Positions 1-10,165 of a stretch of DNA of 64,000 nt are shown in pieces. The stretch's first letter is position 1; each line of letters opens with the position of its first letter. Source of the DNA: Dermanyssus gallinae (Eukaryota; Arthropoda; Arachnida; Mesostigmata; Dermanyssidae); NCBI GenBank assembly GCA_003439945.1, contig QVRM01006051.1, positions 180,214 to 244,213 on the forward strand. Direction: 5' to 3'. A program made the translations under genes and the position numbers. The notes beneath the pieces are model-generated. The model saw only the letters and a program-made list of their open reading frames with translations. It did not search any database and was not told where the DNA came from.

Positions 1-225
1 TAAGTATACGCTTCTGCATGATAAGTAATTTATCAAAAGATCATCCAATTTAGACAACAGACATCAGCGTCGGTACAACGTGGCTACCCGTTTCGGTGTT
101 ACACGATCCGCACTGGCCAGTAAATATTGCGTTATATGTGTCAGGGTACCGGCCATTACGGAAGCTCGGCGCTTAAGTACAGGATATCGTGCCTCCCGCT
201 GGTCACAAAACGGTTCTAGTACGCG

Positions 226-250
226 ATATTTATATATATATATATATATT
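226..250. repeat. (TA)n tract at the 5' junction of R2-like copy A
   Basis: An alternating TA run ends exactly where coding sequence of the R2-like reverse transcriptase begins. It marks the left boundary of copy A. The matching right boundary is the TA run at 7879-7893. The 225 bases before it show no recognisable feature. Confidence 0.85.
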
Positions 251-1601
251 TGGACAAGAATGTCGCACATTTCGGCCAACTAGGGGTGTTAGGCAGGGAG
301 ATCCTCTGTCCCTCCTTTTATTTAATCTAGTTATCGACGACATTCTTTCAAAATTAGACAAAACTAATATCGGGTACCAACTTACTGATGACTTCCGCCT
401 TATGGGCTTAGCCTTTGCGGATGATCTCATTCTCCTAGCCTCCACGAAATCCACTCTCCAACGGCTCCTTAATATTGCGGACCCACTTTTAAAATTCCGA
501 GGCCTTGAAATTAATACTAATAAAAGCTTTACTATCTCCCACCTATTTAATAGGAAGGAAGGTAAAGGTTTTATCAATACCGTACCAGAATTTAACGATG
601 GAGATCGGCAATTGCCAGCTAAAGGTATGAGCGATCGATGGAGATATCTTGGAGTCGACTTTGACAGCAATGGCAGAGTTGACTCCACCAAGGATATACT
701 CCTTAATTTACTCAACAGACTCACGATAGCTCCCCTTAAACCCCACCAAAGACTCATATTTTTGAAAGACTTTCTCATTCCCCGTCTCCTATATAAACTG
801 GTCTCCGGTCCCAGACCATCTTACCCACTCCTTAGCGACCTAGATAAAGAGATCAGAAAGGTTGTTAAGTCAAAATGGCTTAAGCTCGAAAACCCGGTGC
901 CGAACGCCTACCTGTACACGCGCACAGCACGCGGCGGTCTGGACATCCCCTGCCTCCAAACATTCATTCCCAGACTCAGACTCTCCCGCCTGACAGCACT
1001 ACAACACTCCACGCACCTTTGGGTCCAATGGATGCTAACCACCGAGCACTTTAAAAAAGATCTTGCGAAAATAAGACTTCTTTGCGAGCGCTTGGGAACC
1101 TCCATTGAGACCGCTACACAAGATTCAAGGTCTCAACAACTACACAACACGCTCGATGGGGCACATTTTAAAAAAGCACACAAAACGCCCTTTGTACATT
1201 ACTGGATTAAGGGTATGCTCTACCTATCTGGCAAGGAGTATTTAAACCTGCTAGAGCTCAGGATCAACGCACTACCAACGCGTGCCAGATTGGCCAGGGG
1301 ATGCTCGGGCTACAACAAACGTTGTAGGCACGGGTGTCATGCGCCTGAGACGTTGGCTCATGTCGCTCAGGTGTGCGATACAACACACAAACAAACCGTA
1401 AAGAGACATGACGACGTCTGTGATCGCGTGGCGCGTCTTCTCGGCGAAAGGGGTCATGAGGTGGTTCGTGAGCGAGTATTCCGTCGACCGGGCGCACCGG
1501 GTCTAAAGCCCGACCTCGTAATAACAACACCTACAGGGGTCTGGGTTTTAGATGCCGAGGTTTGCGGCCCGAACCGGGACCTGGCAAAAGCACGGCAAGT
1601 C
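249..1601 (+). pseudogene. R2-clade non-LTR retrotransposon ORF, RT and RLE domains, 5'-truncated (copy A, left part)
   Basis: This is an open frame without an internal stop, beginning mid-RT. It shows the RT motifs RGVRQGDPLS (about 280-310) and the catalytic FADD in LAFADDLILLAS (about 412-440). The RT thumb follows. At about 1315-1375 there is a C-x3-C-x7-H-x4-C zinc knuckle (CRHGC...HVAQVC). Then comes a restriction-like endonuclease core with KPDLV and, twelve or so residues on, a DAEV acidic pair (about 1508-1560). The order RT, CCHC, PD-(D/E)xK endonuclease is that of the R2/R4/NeSL group, and the spacing and C-terminal RHDDVCDRVARLL region look R2-like. The protein would make first-strand nicks and copy its RNA by target-primed reverse transcription. 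The N-terminal DNA-binding part and the front of the RT are missing at the TA junction. The frame is cut at 1601 by the LINE X insertion and resumes at 7496. Copy B (13301-14536) is nearly identical and uninterrupted here. Confidence 0.85.
1586..1601 (+). repeat. Target-site duplication of LINE X, left copy
   Basis: The 16-mer AAAAGCACGGCAAGTC occurs here and again at 7496-7511. Sequence between the copies is absent from the homologous position of R2-like copy B, which runs straight through this site. On the right side an additional partial copy of the same sequence (7476-7495) lies in tandem, so the exact right boundary is ambiguous by about 20 bp. Confidence 0.8.
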
Positions 1602-2118
1602 TTTCATACATATTGTTTATTTCGCAATAATTTTGCATTTCAAGATGGTACATAAATACAATACAATCATCATTATATACAATTTTAACACTTTAGCGAC
1701 CGTCCCACCGGGCAAGAAAGTGCAAAGACCGCCGATGCGACTGGCAGCTCGCTGCGTGGTATTTAGCGCATACCTGCGAGCAGAACCGGCAACGACATTG
1801 ATCGCCAACTTGGTAAAATCCTTGAGTTGAACACACCAAGTGATGATAGCCATGTACAATGTACCTTGTGTACACGTGCCGGCTAGTGCATGCCATTCCC
1901 TCCCAAAGCTCCCTGGTGAGGTACACATCTAACTGCGCTACCTCAGCCGAGGCCTCGGTCACTTTTCCCTGCCACTCCAACAAAAATTGTTGAAGTGGCA
2001 TTGTAATAGGTGACTTAAGCCTGACTCTGATTATTTTCACTGCCGGTCCGCAACCCGCTAGCAGGTACACAAAGCGATTCCTTGCCGTGCGCGGCAAGCA
2101 AAGAACGCGCTTCATATA

Positions 2119-2318
2119 CAGTGTGTTGCAAAAAATTAGCAACTCATGTTTTTTGTGATAATTTCGGCTTGGTTTATTTGAATGGCTTGAAATTTTAAGC
2201 GCATGATGTACATGACGAAACATGAGTATAGTGTTGATTTCATTGCGATCTCAACATCGGTTCATACAAAAAATAAAAAAGTGTGAAAAAACAGTGTTGC
2301 AAAATATTAGCAACAATA
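2119..2318 (+). repeat. Tc1 element left terminal inverted repeat
   Basis: It pairs with 3548-3748. It begins CAGTGTGTTGC and contains direct-repeat boxes of the form GTGTTGCAAAAWATTAGCAA at 2123 and 2294, about 170 bp apart. In IR/DR transposons such boxes are transposase-binding sites. Confidence 0.9.
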
Positions 2319-2383
2319 GCGCCTTACAGCGTATTCGATTCCTAGCAGGGCTGTATGACTTATTTGATACTACATATTTTATT

Positions 2384-3372
2384 CTAGAAACGGGTTTTTC
2401 GTCCCTTCTGAATCAAATCGTAAACTCGGTCTTTCATGGAGTTAATGAGCTGTTGTAAGTACGAAAGTGGAATATTAGTCCATGCTTGCTGGACAGCTTC
2501 TTTGAGGTCCGACAAATGATCATATTGTCGACCATTTGCGTAAATCTGCTTTACCAAATGTCCCCAAAGATTTTCAATGAGATTCAGGTCTGGACTTAAT
2601 GCCAGCCAGTCAAAAAGTGGCACTCCTTGTTCTTGAAAAAGGCTATAGTGCTAGCCGAGGTATGAAACGGGGCGTTGTCTTGTTGAAAAACTGCGTCAGG
2701 TCCCCCAATTCTTCTGAAGTGGGCTTCTAATTGGGAACCGACAATGCGCTGGTACATGTCAGAATTGCTTCGGCCCACAATCTCGACTAGATCAGACTTC
2801 CCATTATATCCAAACGCGCCCCAATATTTCACAGAACCACCACCGGTCACACGTTTCGAGAACCATTTAGGTTCCTTTCGTAAGTCGTGCCAATAGTACT
2901 GACAGCCGTCAGGGCCATCGAGATTAAATTTCTTTTCATCCGAGAAGACGATGTTTTTCCACTCGTTATCCCAAGTTTGGTATCTATGCGAAAATTCACG
3001 CCGTGCGACAATGTGCTTCGGTTGCAGTCGCGGCATAAGCTTCCTTTTCGCGTATCGCACGTTTTTGTCAGAACTTAACACTCGGTACACTGTGGATCGG
3101 TGCACTGGCACTCCCAAAGTAGTCCTGATCCTGGAAGAAGACATTTGGTCATGAGTAGCCAACCGTATCCTTTGCCGATCTCGAATAGTCAAAACTGGCT
3201 TACGCCTACTGTTAGATCTGCACCTTTGGTTCACTCCAGGTTGTAAGAACCTGCTGATGGTGCTCTTATGCCGTCCTAATCTGGTTGCTATAGCAGTTAC
3301 TGTATAACCCAGCTCAGCATATGCCTCAATTCTTGTCTTTTCGTTATCCGAAAGATCCTTTGTACGACCCAT
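2384..3372 (-). pseudogene. Tc1-family transposase, DD34E, one frameshift
   Basis: The frame starts with ATG at 3372-3370. Residues 1-50 form a helix-turn-helix of the paired-like type (LSDNEKTRIEAYAELGYT, then STISRFLQP). A second DNA-binding helix region follows, then the catalytic core: first Asp in VFSDEKKFNLDGPDG, second Asp in VFQQDNAPFHTS, and the Glu in ALSPDLNLIENLWG. A 1-nt shift at about 2615-2625 separates the second Asp from the Glu. Counting across the shift gives 34 residues between them, the DD34E spacing of Tc1 proper. The enzyme would cut and paste the element at TA. This copy cannot encode a full-length product. The stop is at 2386-2384. Confidence 0.9.
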
Positions 3373-3547
3373 GGTTTAAACATAAGCTTTGTCGTTAGTT
3401 CGGAACAACGACTAAGCTGTAGAATATTTTGCAGCTATATAACGATTGATTTAGCTAGACAATATTCCTGACATTTGATCCCCGGGATCGAATATCAGCT
3501 GTAGTATCGACTATCCTTTACAAACAAGAGCTGTGATGTTAGCATGT

Positions 3548-3748
3548 TATTGTTGCTAATATTTTGCAACACTGTTTTTTCACACTTTTTTATTTTTTGT
3601 ATGAACCGATTTTGAGATTGCAATGAAATCAACACTATACTCATGTTTCGTCATGTACATCATGCGCTTAAAATTTCAAGCCATTCAAATAAACCAAGCC
3701 GAAATTATTACAAAAAAACATGAGTTGCTAATTTTTTGCAACACACTT
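3548..3748 (-). repeat. Tc1 element right terminal inverted repeat
   Basis: It is the reverse complement of 2119-2318 with few mismatches. It carries the 21-bp box at 3552-3572 (inner) and 3724-3744 (outer), immediately inside the TA at 3749-3750. Confidence 0.9.
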
Positions 3749-6158
3749 TATATTGTGAAGCATCTTTCTAGCTGCGCAAAATTTGCGGCGGAAAGATGGC
3801 CCCACACCCTGCCAAGGCTGTAGCTCAACATTGGCACAATCTTAAGCTCAAAAAGACGCAATGCAGCACTCAGAGACAGTCGTCGAAGATCTCTCACCTC
3901 TGTGTGAATAGAGGCAATAGCCGCCCGACACCTGTCGCCGATGTGCTTGGTAAAGGTCGTTCCTGTATAGTGCAGTCTCAGACCCAAATACGGGAAGGAG
4001 TTGACAAACTCCAGCGGTTGGCCACAGCAGGGTATTACGTCTGCTGCAGCCAATCGACCCCCACGGCGAAACTTAATGGCTTTCGTCTTCCGCGAATTTA
4101 TTTGTAGGCCCCTACGGTGAAGGTAACCTTCTACGTCGCCGACAATACGACGAATGGCACCGCGGTCCCGGTGGGCCACTACTATGTCATCCGCGTACAT
4201 AACAACGACGGCGTTTCTAAACTCCTTCCGCACGTGGCGGGCTAGGTCTGCAATGAGCAAGGAGAAGGCTAGGCAACTGAGAGGGTCCCCTTGAGGGGTC
4301 CCTACGTTTTGCCTCAGCTGCAAGGTGTCTTCGCCCCTTATGTTTACTTCAAGGCGGTCTTCAGCAAAGAAGCTGGAGAGCACTCGTAGAAAAGAACCAC
4401 CCACCCCAGCATGTCGAAATGAATCGACTAGTAAGTGACGGGGAGCTTTGTCGAAGGCCTTGACACAATCAATAAAGACGGCGTACAAGTGGCCCCCGGG
4501 CACAGCCAACACCCGCTCAACTTCCGACTGGAGTACGTGGATCGCGTCCTGTGTACCTCGACCCTTCCTGAATCCGAATTGCTTCGGAGGTAGGGTCTTC
4601 TCCACAGTTGGAAACACCCTCGAGATAATCAACTTGGCGAAGATTTTCTTAAGAGTGCGTTCCGACGCGATACCCCGGTAGAGATTTGGATCGTCCACGT
4701 TGTCACCGTATTTGCCCTTGAATAGCAGAGTAAGTCTGGCCTCGTGCCAAACCTGGGGTATGTGTCCCCCGCTGAGTATCTGATTAAACAGATTACACAG
4801 CTCCCCTGCTAAAACATCGGACGACTCAGCCCAGTGTTCGTAATAGATCCCATCAGGACCACTACTCTTCCTCTTGGGCAACCCGCGCAAGATCTGCACC
4901 ACTTCTTCCACGTAAACGGCGAATTCATGCAGTGCTGCTCCAGAGTGAGCGGTCGCTCAATAACTGGGTTAGGTGCGGGGGCGTTTGCATCGAGCAGAAG
5001 CGCACTAAAGTGCTGCCGCAACTGCTCCTTTGTCATGCTGTGCATGCCTTTGCTCAGCCGGCGAACAATGTAGACATGGGGTTCGCGCTCTGCTCTCTGA
5101 AGCATGCGAAACTCCTCCTCCTCATCATACCGGCGCTTATTCTCCACGAGCAGTTTCTTGTAGGTTGCTCTATGTCGGCCATAAAGCGCCCTACGATCAG
5201 CAACTATCTGGGGGTCGGGGTGCAGAGCCCGTGCTCGGCGCAGGAGCCCCAACACTTCCCGACGTTTTAGGTAGCAGGCCTGTGTAAACCAGGGCCGCGC
5301 CCGTCTTTTTCTGTACTTCTTCTTGACTACAGCCGCTTTGACAGTGGCCTCCAAAGCGTGGTTGCTTTGTTCAATGTCAGAAGTTGATCCCAGGAGCCGT
5401 AATTTGCGCGTTAATACACGCAAATCTAGCTGCCTAGACAAGTACGTTGTCGGCTGCCGCCGCGGGGCGCGCCCCTGGCCAGGCAGACACAGAGACGCTA
5501 GCACCGGCAGGTGCTTCCGTGCTGGAATATTAAGGACCTCGCATCCCTGAAATTCCGTCGGATGTTGAAGGTTATGAAACAGGAGGTCGATAGTGCTTCT
5601 TCCACTTTGGCAAACGTACGTGAATTTATCACGCTCATTCGCGCAATGCAGGCCTCTATTCTCTAGAAGCGTAAGAAGCACATGGCCCTTCCTGTCGGTG
5701 GCGCCACTATCAATACGACAGTTGAAGTCGCCGCCGACCAGAGTGGGTAGCTGAAGGTTTAGTCCCGCTAGACCAGCACTGATCGCATCGGCAACCTCAA
5801 CGTCATCGTAGTGAGGTGGCAGGTAGAACAATGCGAGGTTGAAACTACCTGAGGCGAGTGTCATGCAACACTCACCTCGACACACACATTGCATTCGGGG
5901 TGACCCTGTTCGTAAATAGATTGAAAGTCCACCTACTGGTCTTCCGCGCCCTCCGTCTGGAAGACTCGCTAGCAGATGAAAACCTCGCATCTCATCGAGA
6001 TGCAGTTCCACTCGCATAAAAGTTTCCGTCAAGAGTACAATGTCCACACCTTCAAACAAACGTTCTGGTGCTAGCTGTAAGGCCCCAGATAAACCTTCAC
6101 AATTCCAAAGCAATAATTTGCAGCTGCGAGCAGCATGCAGCTGCCTTGGCAGAAGGCG

Positions 6159-7466
6159 TCATTGCTGTCTAGCTGTTAAGCCATGCCCGTCAGTAAACTC
6201 TTCGCATACCCTAGCCTGAGCCGGCGGAGTCCCCAGCCAGCGCCGGAAACTCACGCCTTTCGGCCAGAAGGCGCTACTTGAAACGTTACTAAAGTCACTA
6301 TCACCAAAGGCCACGCAGAAGACGGAGTCCGGCCGGGAAACTTTGAGTTTCCAAATAGCACGCACTACAGTATGTCTCCCGGTTAGCCAACCACGCAGCT
6401 GTTCTGCCGACGTTTTCCGGCTGAAGCCCTCCAAACGGAGAGCTCTCATGGGCAACACTCGGTTTTTACACAGTGTTATCTCACCCAGGTCTACTTCAGC
6501 ACTTCCTGCTCGAAGACGACGGTGCTTCCTATTCGCGTTAGTTTCGCGTTTTTCTGTTGCCGTTTGCTTGTGAAGTTGAGAGGCATCGCTCGGCCTCGGC
6601 CCCAGGCGTCCATCCTGCTTCTCCGGGCTGTTGCTGGTCGATCCACCACTTTCACTCGCAAGCTTTCTCTTCTTTTTTCTTCTTTTCTCCACCAGCTGGA
6701 AGCCTTCGTTGTCCAGCTAATCTACGTTGGCTGTCTCTGTACAGTCCATTGTGTCGACAACCGGCTCGCGCGGCTGCAGCGGAGTGGTGATGTCACTTTC
6801 TGCTGCCGGCGCCGGCTTCTCCTTCTTCTCCAGCTTCTCCCGCTGTCGTTGCTGCCGCTCAGCCGCTCTCTCTTCCCGCCGTTGTTGGCGCTGTTGATCG
6901 AGATTGACAACACTCTTGGCGACGTCTGTAGGAGGCGTCTGCTGCTGCGGTTTCTGCACTCGCTGTCTCTGCTTCCCCTGACACTGTTGTTGCTGTTGGT
7001 TTTGTTTACCAACAGTACGAGTGACGGTGGGCGTATCTGAGACGTTCGAATCAATTACGGGGTTGGCGGCAAGTTTTGAGCTGCCGCCAGTGCCCTGTGG
7101 CACTTTGTGCTGTGCCACCTGCTTCTTCGTCTCGATTTCTACTCCCGATGTGCTTACGCTGCTCCCGGTGGGACGGGAACGAAGCTCGGAGACCAGTTGT
7201 TCAAGCTCCGACACTCGGATTGTATTTGCCGCCGCGAGACGGCTAATCCGCTGCAGGATCTCAAGCAAGGCGCCGTTTGGGCGGGCGCCTTCCAGTTCAG
7301 GACATCCAGGGCACCGAGGGGGCTGGTTTGCCCCTACATCGGTGCGCGGTGATGAGCACTTCACATGGGCTACACACACAAAACAGGTAGGACACTGGGT
7401 CCACTCACACGAGCTCTTTATCACGGAGCTACATACAAAACACAGCGCACTGTTGGGCGCCGCCAT
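6159..7466 (-). pseudogene. LINE X ORF1: PHD-like zinc finger, Gln-rich linker, RRM-like C-terminus; in-frame UAG
   Basis: I chose the ATG at 7466-7464 because AAGATGGCG is a strong animal start context and the upstream codons are only a GTG. Residues 8-60 contain paired cysteines and a histidine (CFVC, CPTCFVC, HVKC, CPGC), a PHD/RING-like cluster seen in ORF1 of CR1-like LINEs. A coiled-coil-like stretch (ISRLAAANTIRVSELEQLV) and a glutamine/arginine-rich linker follow. A UAG at 6719-6717 interrupts the frame, which then continues unshifted into a basic KRRKKKRK stretch and a domain resembling the CR1 ORF1 RRM-like region (LCKNRVLPMRALRLEGF and WPKGVSFRRW). It ends at UGA 6161-6159, after which ORF2 follows in the same frame. 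The product would be an RNA-binding chaperone of the retrotransposition particle. Confidence 0.75.
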
Positions 7467-7495
7467 CTTGTCTCTCGGCACGGCAAGTCAAGATC

Positions 7496-7878
7496 AAAAG
7501 CACGGCAAGTCAAGATCACCAAATATGACATCGAGTTCCTAAGAGCGGCTCTCCCCGACCCGCAAAAACCTCGCAGATTCGGATCCATCACTATCTCTAT
7601 GAGTGGTGTATAGGACTCCGAATCTGCGAGGACGCTCTTGGGGCTCGGCGTCACGAAGAGGAATCTTATGGATCTCACCGTTTTAACTTTGCAAGGAACC
7701 TTGAGGATATACCGCTCGCACCGGGTCCATAAAAGCGGGGGCTACCATCAAGCAAGAACACGGACAACTGACTCTTAACTTCACGTAACACCTTTTTACC
7801 ACCATTTTTATTAAGGCGAACACTGCCGAGTGTGCAAACGTATTGTAAATGATTAATAAATCATCACAATATTCTCTC
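7496..7878 (+). pseudogene. R2-like copy A, right part: ORF C-terminus and 3' UTR
   Basis: This is the continuation of copy A after the LINE X insertion, collinear with copy B 14163-14536. Coding sequence resumes in the post-endonuclease region (FLRAALP...PRRFGSITISM). A nonsense change, TAG at 7611-7613 where copy B has TGG, and small deletions near 7670-7695 kill the frame. The 3' UTR of roughly 180 bases ends in two predicted hairpins (7815-7878) and abuts (TA)n at 7879. Confidence 0.85.
7815..7878 (+). promoter_or_regulatory. R2-like conserved 3'-terminal double hairpin
   Basis: The last 64 bases contain ACACT-GCCG-AGTGT and then an extended stem pairing ATTGT with ACAAT and ATGATT with AATCAT around a short loop. 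The same module ends copies B, C (25136-25199) and D (51449-51510). In R2 elements the folded RNA 3' end is what the reverse transcriptase recognises for target-primed copying. That role here is inferred. Confidence 0.6.
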
Positions 7879-7893
7879 TATATATATATATAT
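7879..7893. repeat. (TA)n tract at the 3' junction of R2-like copy A
   Basis: A short TA run follows directly after the conserved 3' end of the element. Confidence 0.85.
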
Positions 7894-8379
7894 CTTTTTT
7901 GGAGACATGTTTGCGGGACGGCTTGACTGTGGACTATGCGGGACTGGTTGGCGCAGCACATCTCTGGCTTCTGGTGTGCTCCGTTGCAAATTCGATCTCA
8001 AAAAATATCTGTGTCGTACGACCCGTAACATTCGAGCTGCTAGTCATGTCAATTACACTATCCCGCCTATGTCTATCAAAAAATCGTTAAACCATTACCA
8101 ACCTGCAATTGCAACCAATATAGTCGCGTAACGTTCTAGCAGAGAAAGTGAATAATAATCTGATATTAATCTCATCTACAAACAACTTTTGGGTGGTTAG
8201 TTCGAGCGTGCATTTCAGCAATCGTTCAATTTGCACTATTAGCATATTGTCACACAATTCGTTTCCAACTCATACGTCAGTATTTAGCCAGGGTGCTGAC
8301 CAATGCGTTTTTACATACACGCAAATGTTTGGTTTGTGTGCGGTCCTAGTTTACTTGCATATGATAATATAGAGGATTA

Positions 8380-8423
<44 letters not shown>

Positions 8424-9939
8424 CAGATAAGCAGATAGATGATTTGAATGGGTTAGAGAAGGTCGCAGTTAGAAGTAGCACTGTAGCCATTAGACTATTT
8501 GGTTGTTTTTGAGGCATGGAATAAGGCCTTGCTGATTGTACGTTGCACGCACGGCTATAAAGGTGCTACTGCTAAGAACTGGGCAGCCGCCAGAAAACCA
8601 GAAACCACACCACTGTGCCGGATGCGCACCACACTGTGTGAGTGTGCGTGTGTGCGATGACCAAAAGCATTGTCGTTCGTTGTGCCAGTTTGGTACGATC
8701 AGACAACCCATCAGCGCTGCTAGAGTATGCATTAGCAGTAGCGGCAGCGGTCGCAAGCAGTAGGGCCATGACTTCTACATAGATAGACCGACGGGATAGG
8801 GCAGCCAGCAAGGGCTTCTTCCCTCCGCCCACGAAAAGAGACAACAGGCGTTGAGACGAAACAAGACACACACATACACGCGGGCCTATCCCACGAACTC
8901 GAGACCACCATGATTACAGTAAAGTAAGCCCGTCTTCCTTTCGTCGATTCATTCTTCTTCTTTTTCTTCTCCTCTTTCTCATCCATGCTTCGTCGTCCTA
9001 CTCAGCCATCGGTCTCCGTTTCCTCAGCCAGGCTTCGTAGGTCATATAAAACGTACACCATTACGACGTCTAGATGAGGCGTATCGACGTACCGCTCAAG
9101 GCGATAAACACGGCCGTCGGCGTCGGCGCCAGCGCCTCTAGTGGATGTCGCCATATGAACTTCATCGATCCGTCTTCTATCTACCAGTGGCTATAAACGG
9201 CTCGGCTGTGCGTTTTCAATAAGCGGACGGACGTAAATGCCGCCAAACTACGAGAGAAAAAAAACGCCAATAGCAGCTATGCGTCCAAACGACGGCGACT
9301 GATTTCCCATTCCAGAGAGAAGCAAACGACGCCAGTAACATCAGGAGCAACCCTCCGTCAGAGAGCCGCAAAACAGCACACCACAATGGACAATTTATTT
9401 TAAGATTTCGAGCGATATATATATATATATATACACATCGTTACTTAGTCATAAAACTTTAGTAATAATTACTTGCAAAAATAGCTAACGTTCTTATAAA
9501 GACAATGCAGAGAATTTGAGATACTAGCAGGATCACACCACAACCAGTTAACACTGCTGTGCGACCGACGTCATATTCACGCGCGCGCTGTCGAAAATCG
9601 TCAAAGTGTTAGATATTACGCCCGTGATCGTGAAGTGTGACAAGTCTCCCTCCTTAAGGTCTTTGGCAGTTCATGCTAAGCATGTGTGTATACATAGCGT
9701 TTGCGCCCGTATACAGCTTCTTTGGAAGCTGGCGTAGACTGGAGCCGGGTTTTATGTGTTGCTTGTTCCTGCTGGTCCCTTTAAATTGACTAGCGCGATT
9801 TTACGTTAAGCAGGCCGAACAAAGTCAGGAAAAGTGAAATAGTGTTAGTAGAGGCATATTGCAGGATTACTATTATATGTTCATACTAAAACGATGTGCG
9901 CCCTTCTACTTAAGCTGTTTCCCTTTCGCCAAATTTGTT
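7894..9939. other. Intergenic or intronic sequence without recognisable gene
   Basis: I see no coding exon or element here. It holds a (TA)15 tract at 8392-8421, a TG-rich stretch near 8640-8655 and a (TA)n at about 9415-9432. The rest is mixed-composition unique-looking sequence. Confidence 0.5.
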
Positions 9940-10165
9940 CAACTTGCACGGCGTGAAATGACGCGATTAAGTTTAAACAGACCTAAAAAAAGTTTTTGAA
10001 CTGAACCACAGCCAAGATTTAACGTCCATGGGACTGCTTTTCGCATTGCTTCATAGACGGACCCCCATAAATACAAATGGCAACGGTGGGGCTCGAACCC
10101 GCGCACGTATGTGTCTCCTCCAGTCGCAAGGCGCTGGCGAATGCACCACGCCACCGGGCTCGATA
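9940..10165 (-). mobile_element. tRNA-derived SINE
   Basis: On the minus strand the head reads GCCCGGTGGCGTGGTGCATT (box A-like) about 45 bases before GGTTCGAGCCCC, a perfect RNA polymerase III box B (about 10089-10100). A tRNA-unrelated body follows. It is not a functional tRNA: acceptor-stem pairing is poor and the sequence continues without a 3' end. Confidence is in the class, not the exact ends. Confidence 0.65.

Larger units (their letters stand above)
2119..3748 (-). mobile_element. Tc1-type DNA transposon with long IR/DR-style terminal inverted repeats
   Basis: A 1630-bp element flanked by TA at 2117-2118 and 3749-3750, the target duplication expected of Tc1/mariner transposition. 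The termini are inverted repeats of about 200 bp (2119-2318 and 3548-3748), nearly identical apart from the outermost two bases. Each repeat carries the same 21-bp box twice, once at its outer and once at its inner end (2123-2143, 2294-2314, 3552-3572, 3724-3744). The single gene inside is a frameshifted Tc1 transposase on the minus strand. The TIRs are so similar that the insertion looks relatively young, yet the transposase is broken. Confidence 0.92.
1691..6158 (-). pseudogene. LINE X ORF2: APE endonuclease, reverse transcriptase, Cys/His C-terminus
   Basis: The N-terminal part (6158 to about 4925) carries APE-type endonuclease motifs: WNCEGL near the start, LLTETF, VGGDFNCRID and STIDLLF; the usual SDH motif reads KHLPV. 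The RT part (about 4920-3757) has KSSGPDG, a YRGIAS motif, FGFRKGRGTQDA, the first catalytic Asp in VFIDCVKAFDKAPRH, TPQGDPLSC, and the catalytic YADDIVV, then the thumb. One frameshift at about 4920-4930 separates endonuclease from RT. At 3749 the frame is broken by a Tc1 element. Removing that element together with one TA joins the halves in frame, and the C-terminus then runs to the stop at 1693-1691. It contains GYHHLVC followed by a C-x-C-x2-C-x4-Y/H cluster, probably a nucleic-acid-binding zinc domain. Upstream the frame is open back to the ORF1 stop, with no ATG before the endonuclease. Confidence 0.85.
1602..7495 (-). mobile_element. LINE X: APE-type non-LTR retrotransposon inserted in R2-like copy A
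   Basis: About 5.9 kb on the minus strand, of which 1.63 kb is a later Tc1 insertion. Read 5' to 3' it has ORF1 with an N-terminal PHD-like zinc cluster and a C-terminal RRM-like region, then ORF2 with an APE endonuclease, a reverse transcriptase and a cysteine/histidine-rich C-terminus, then a short AT-rich 3' UTR ending near 1602. The element is flanked by a 16-bp target duplication. The strong-context ATG of ORF1 lies only about 10-30 bases from the right boundary, so the copy is close to full length with a very short 5' UTR. The ORF1 architecture fits the CR1/L2/jockey superfamily. I cannot fix the clade. Further C-terminal remnants of this family lie at 37185-37445 and 42340-42545. Confidence 0.85.

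Noticed and set aside
10080..10165. Functional tRNA gene
   Set aside because: Box B is perfect but the acceptor stem does not pair and an unrelated body continues, as in a SINE.
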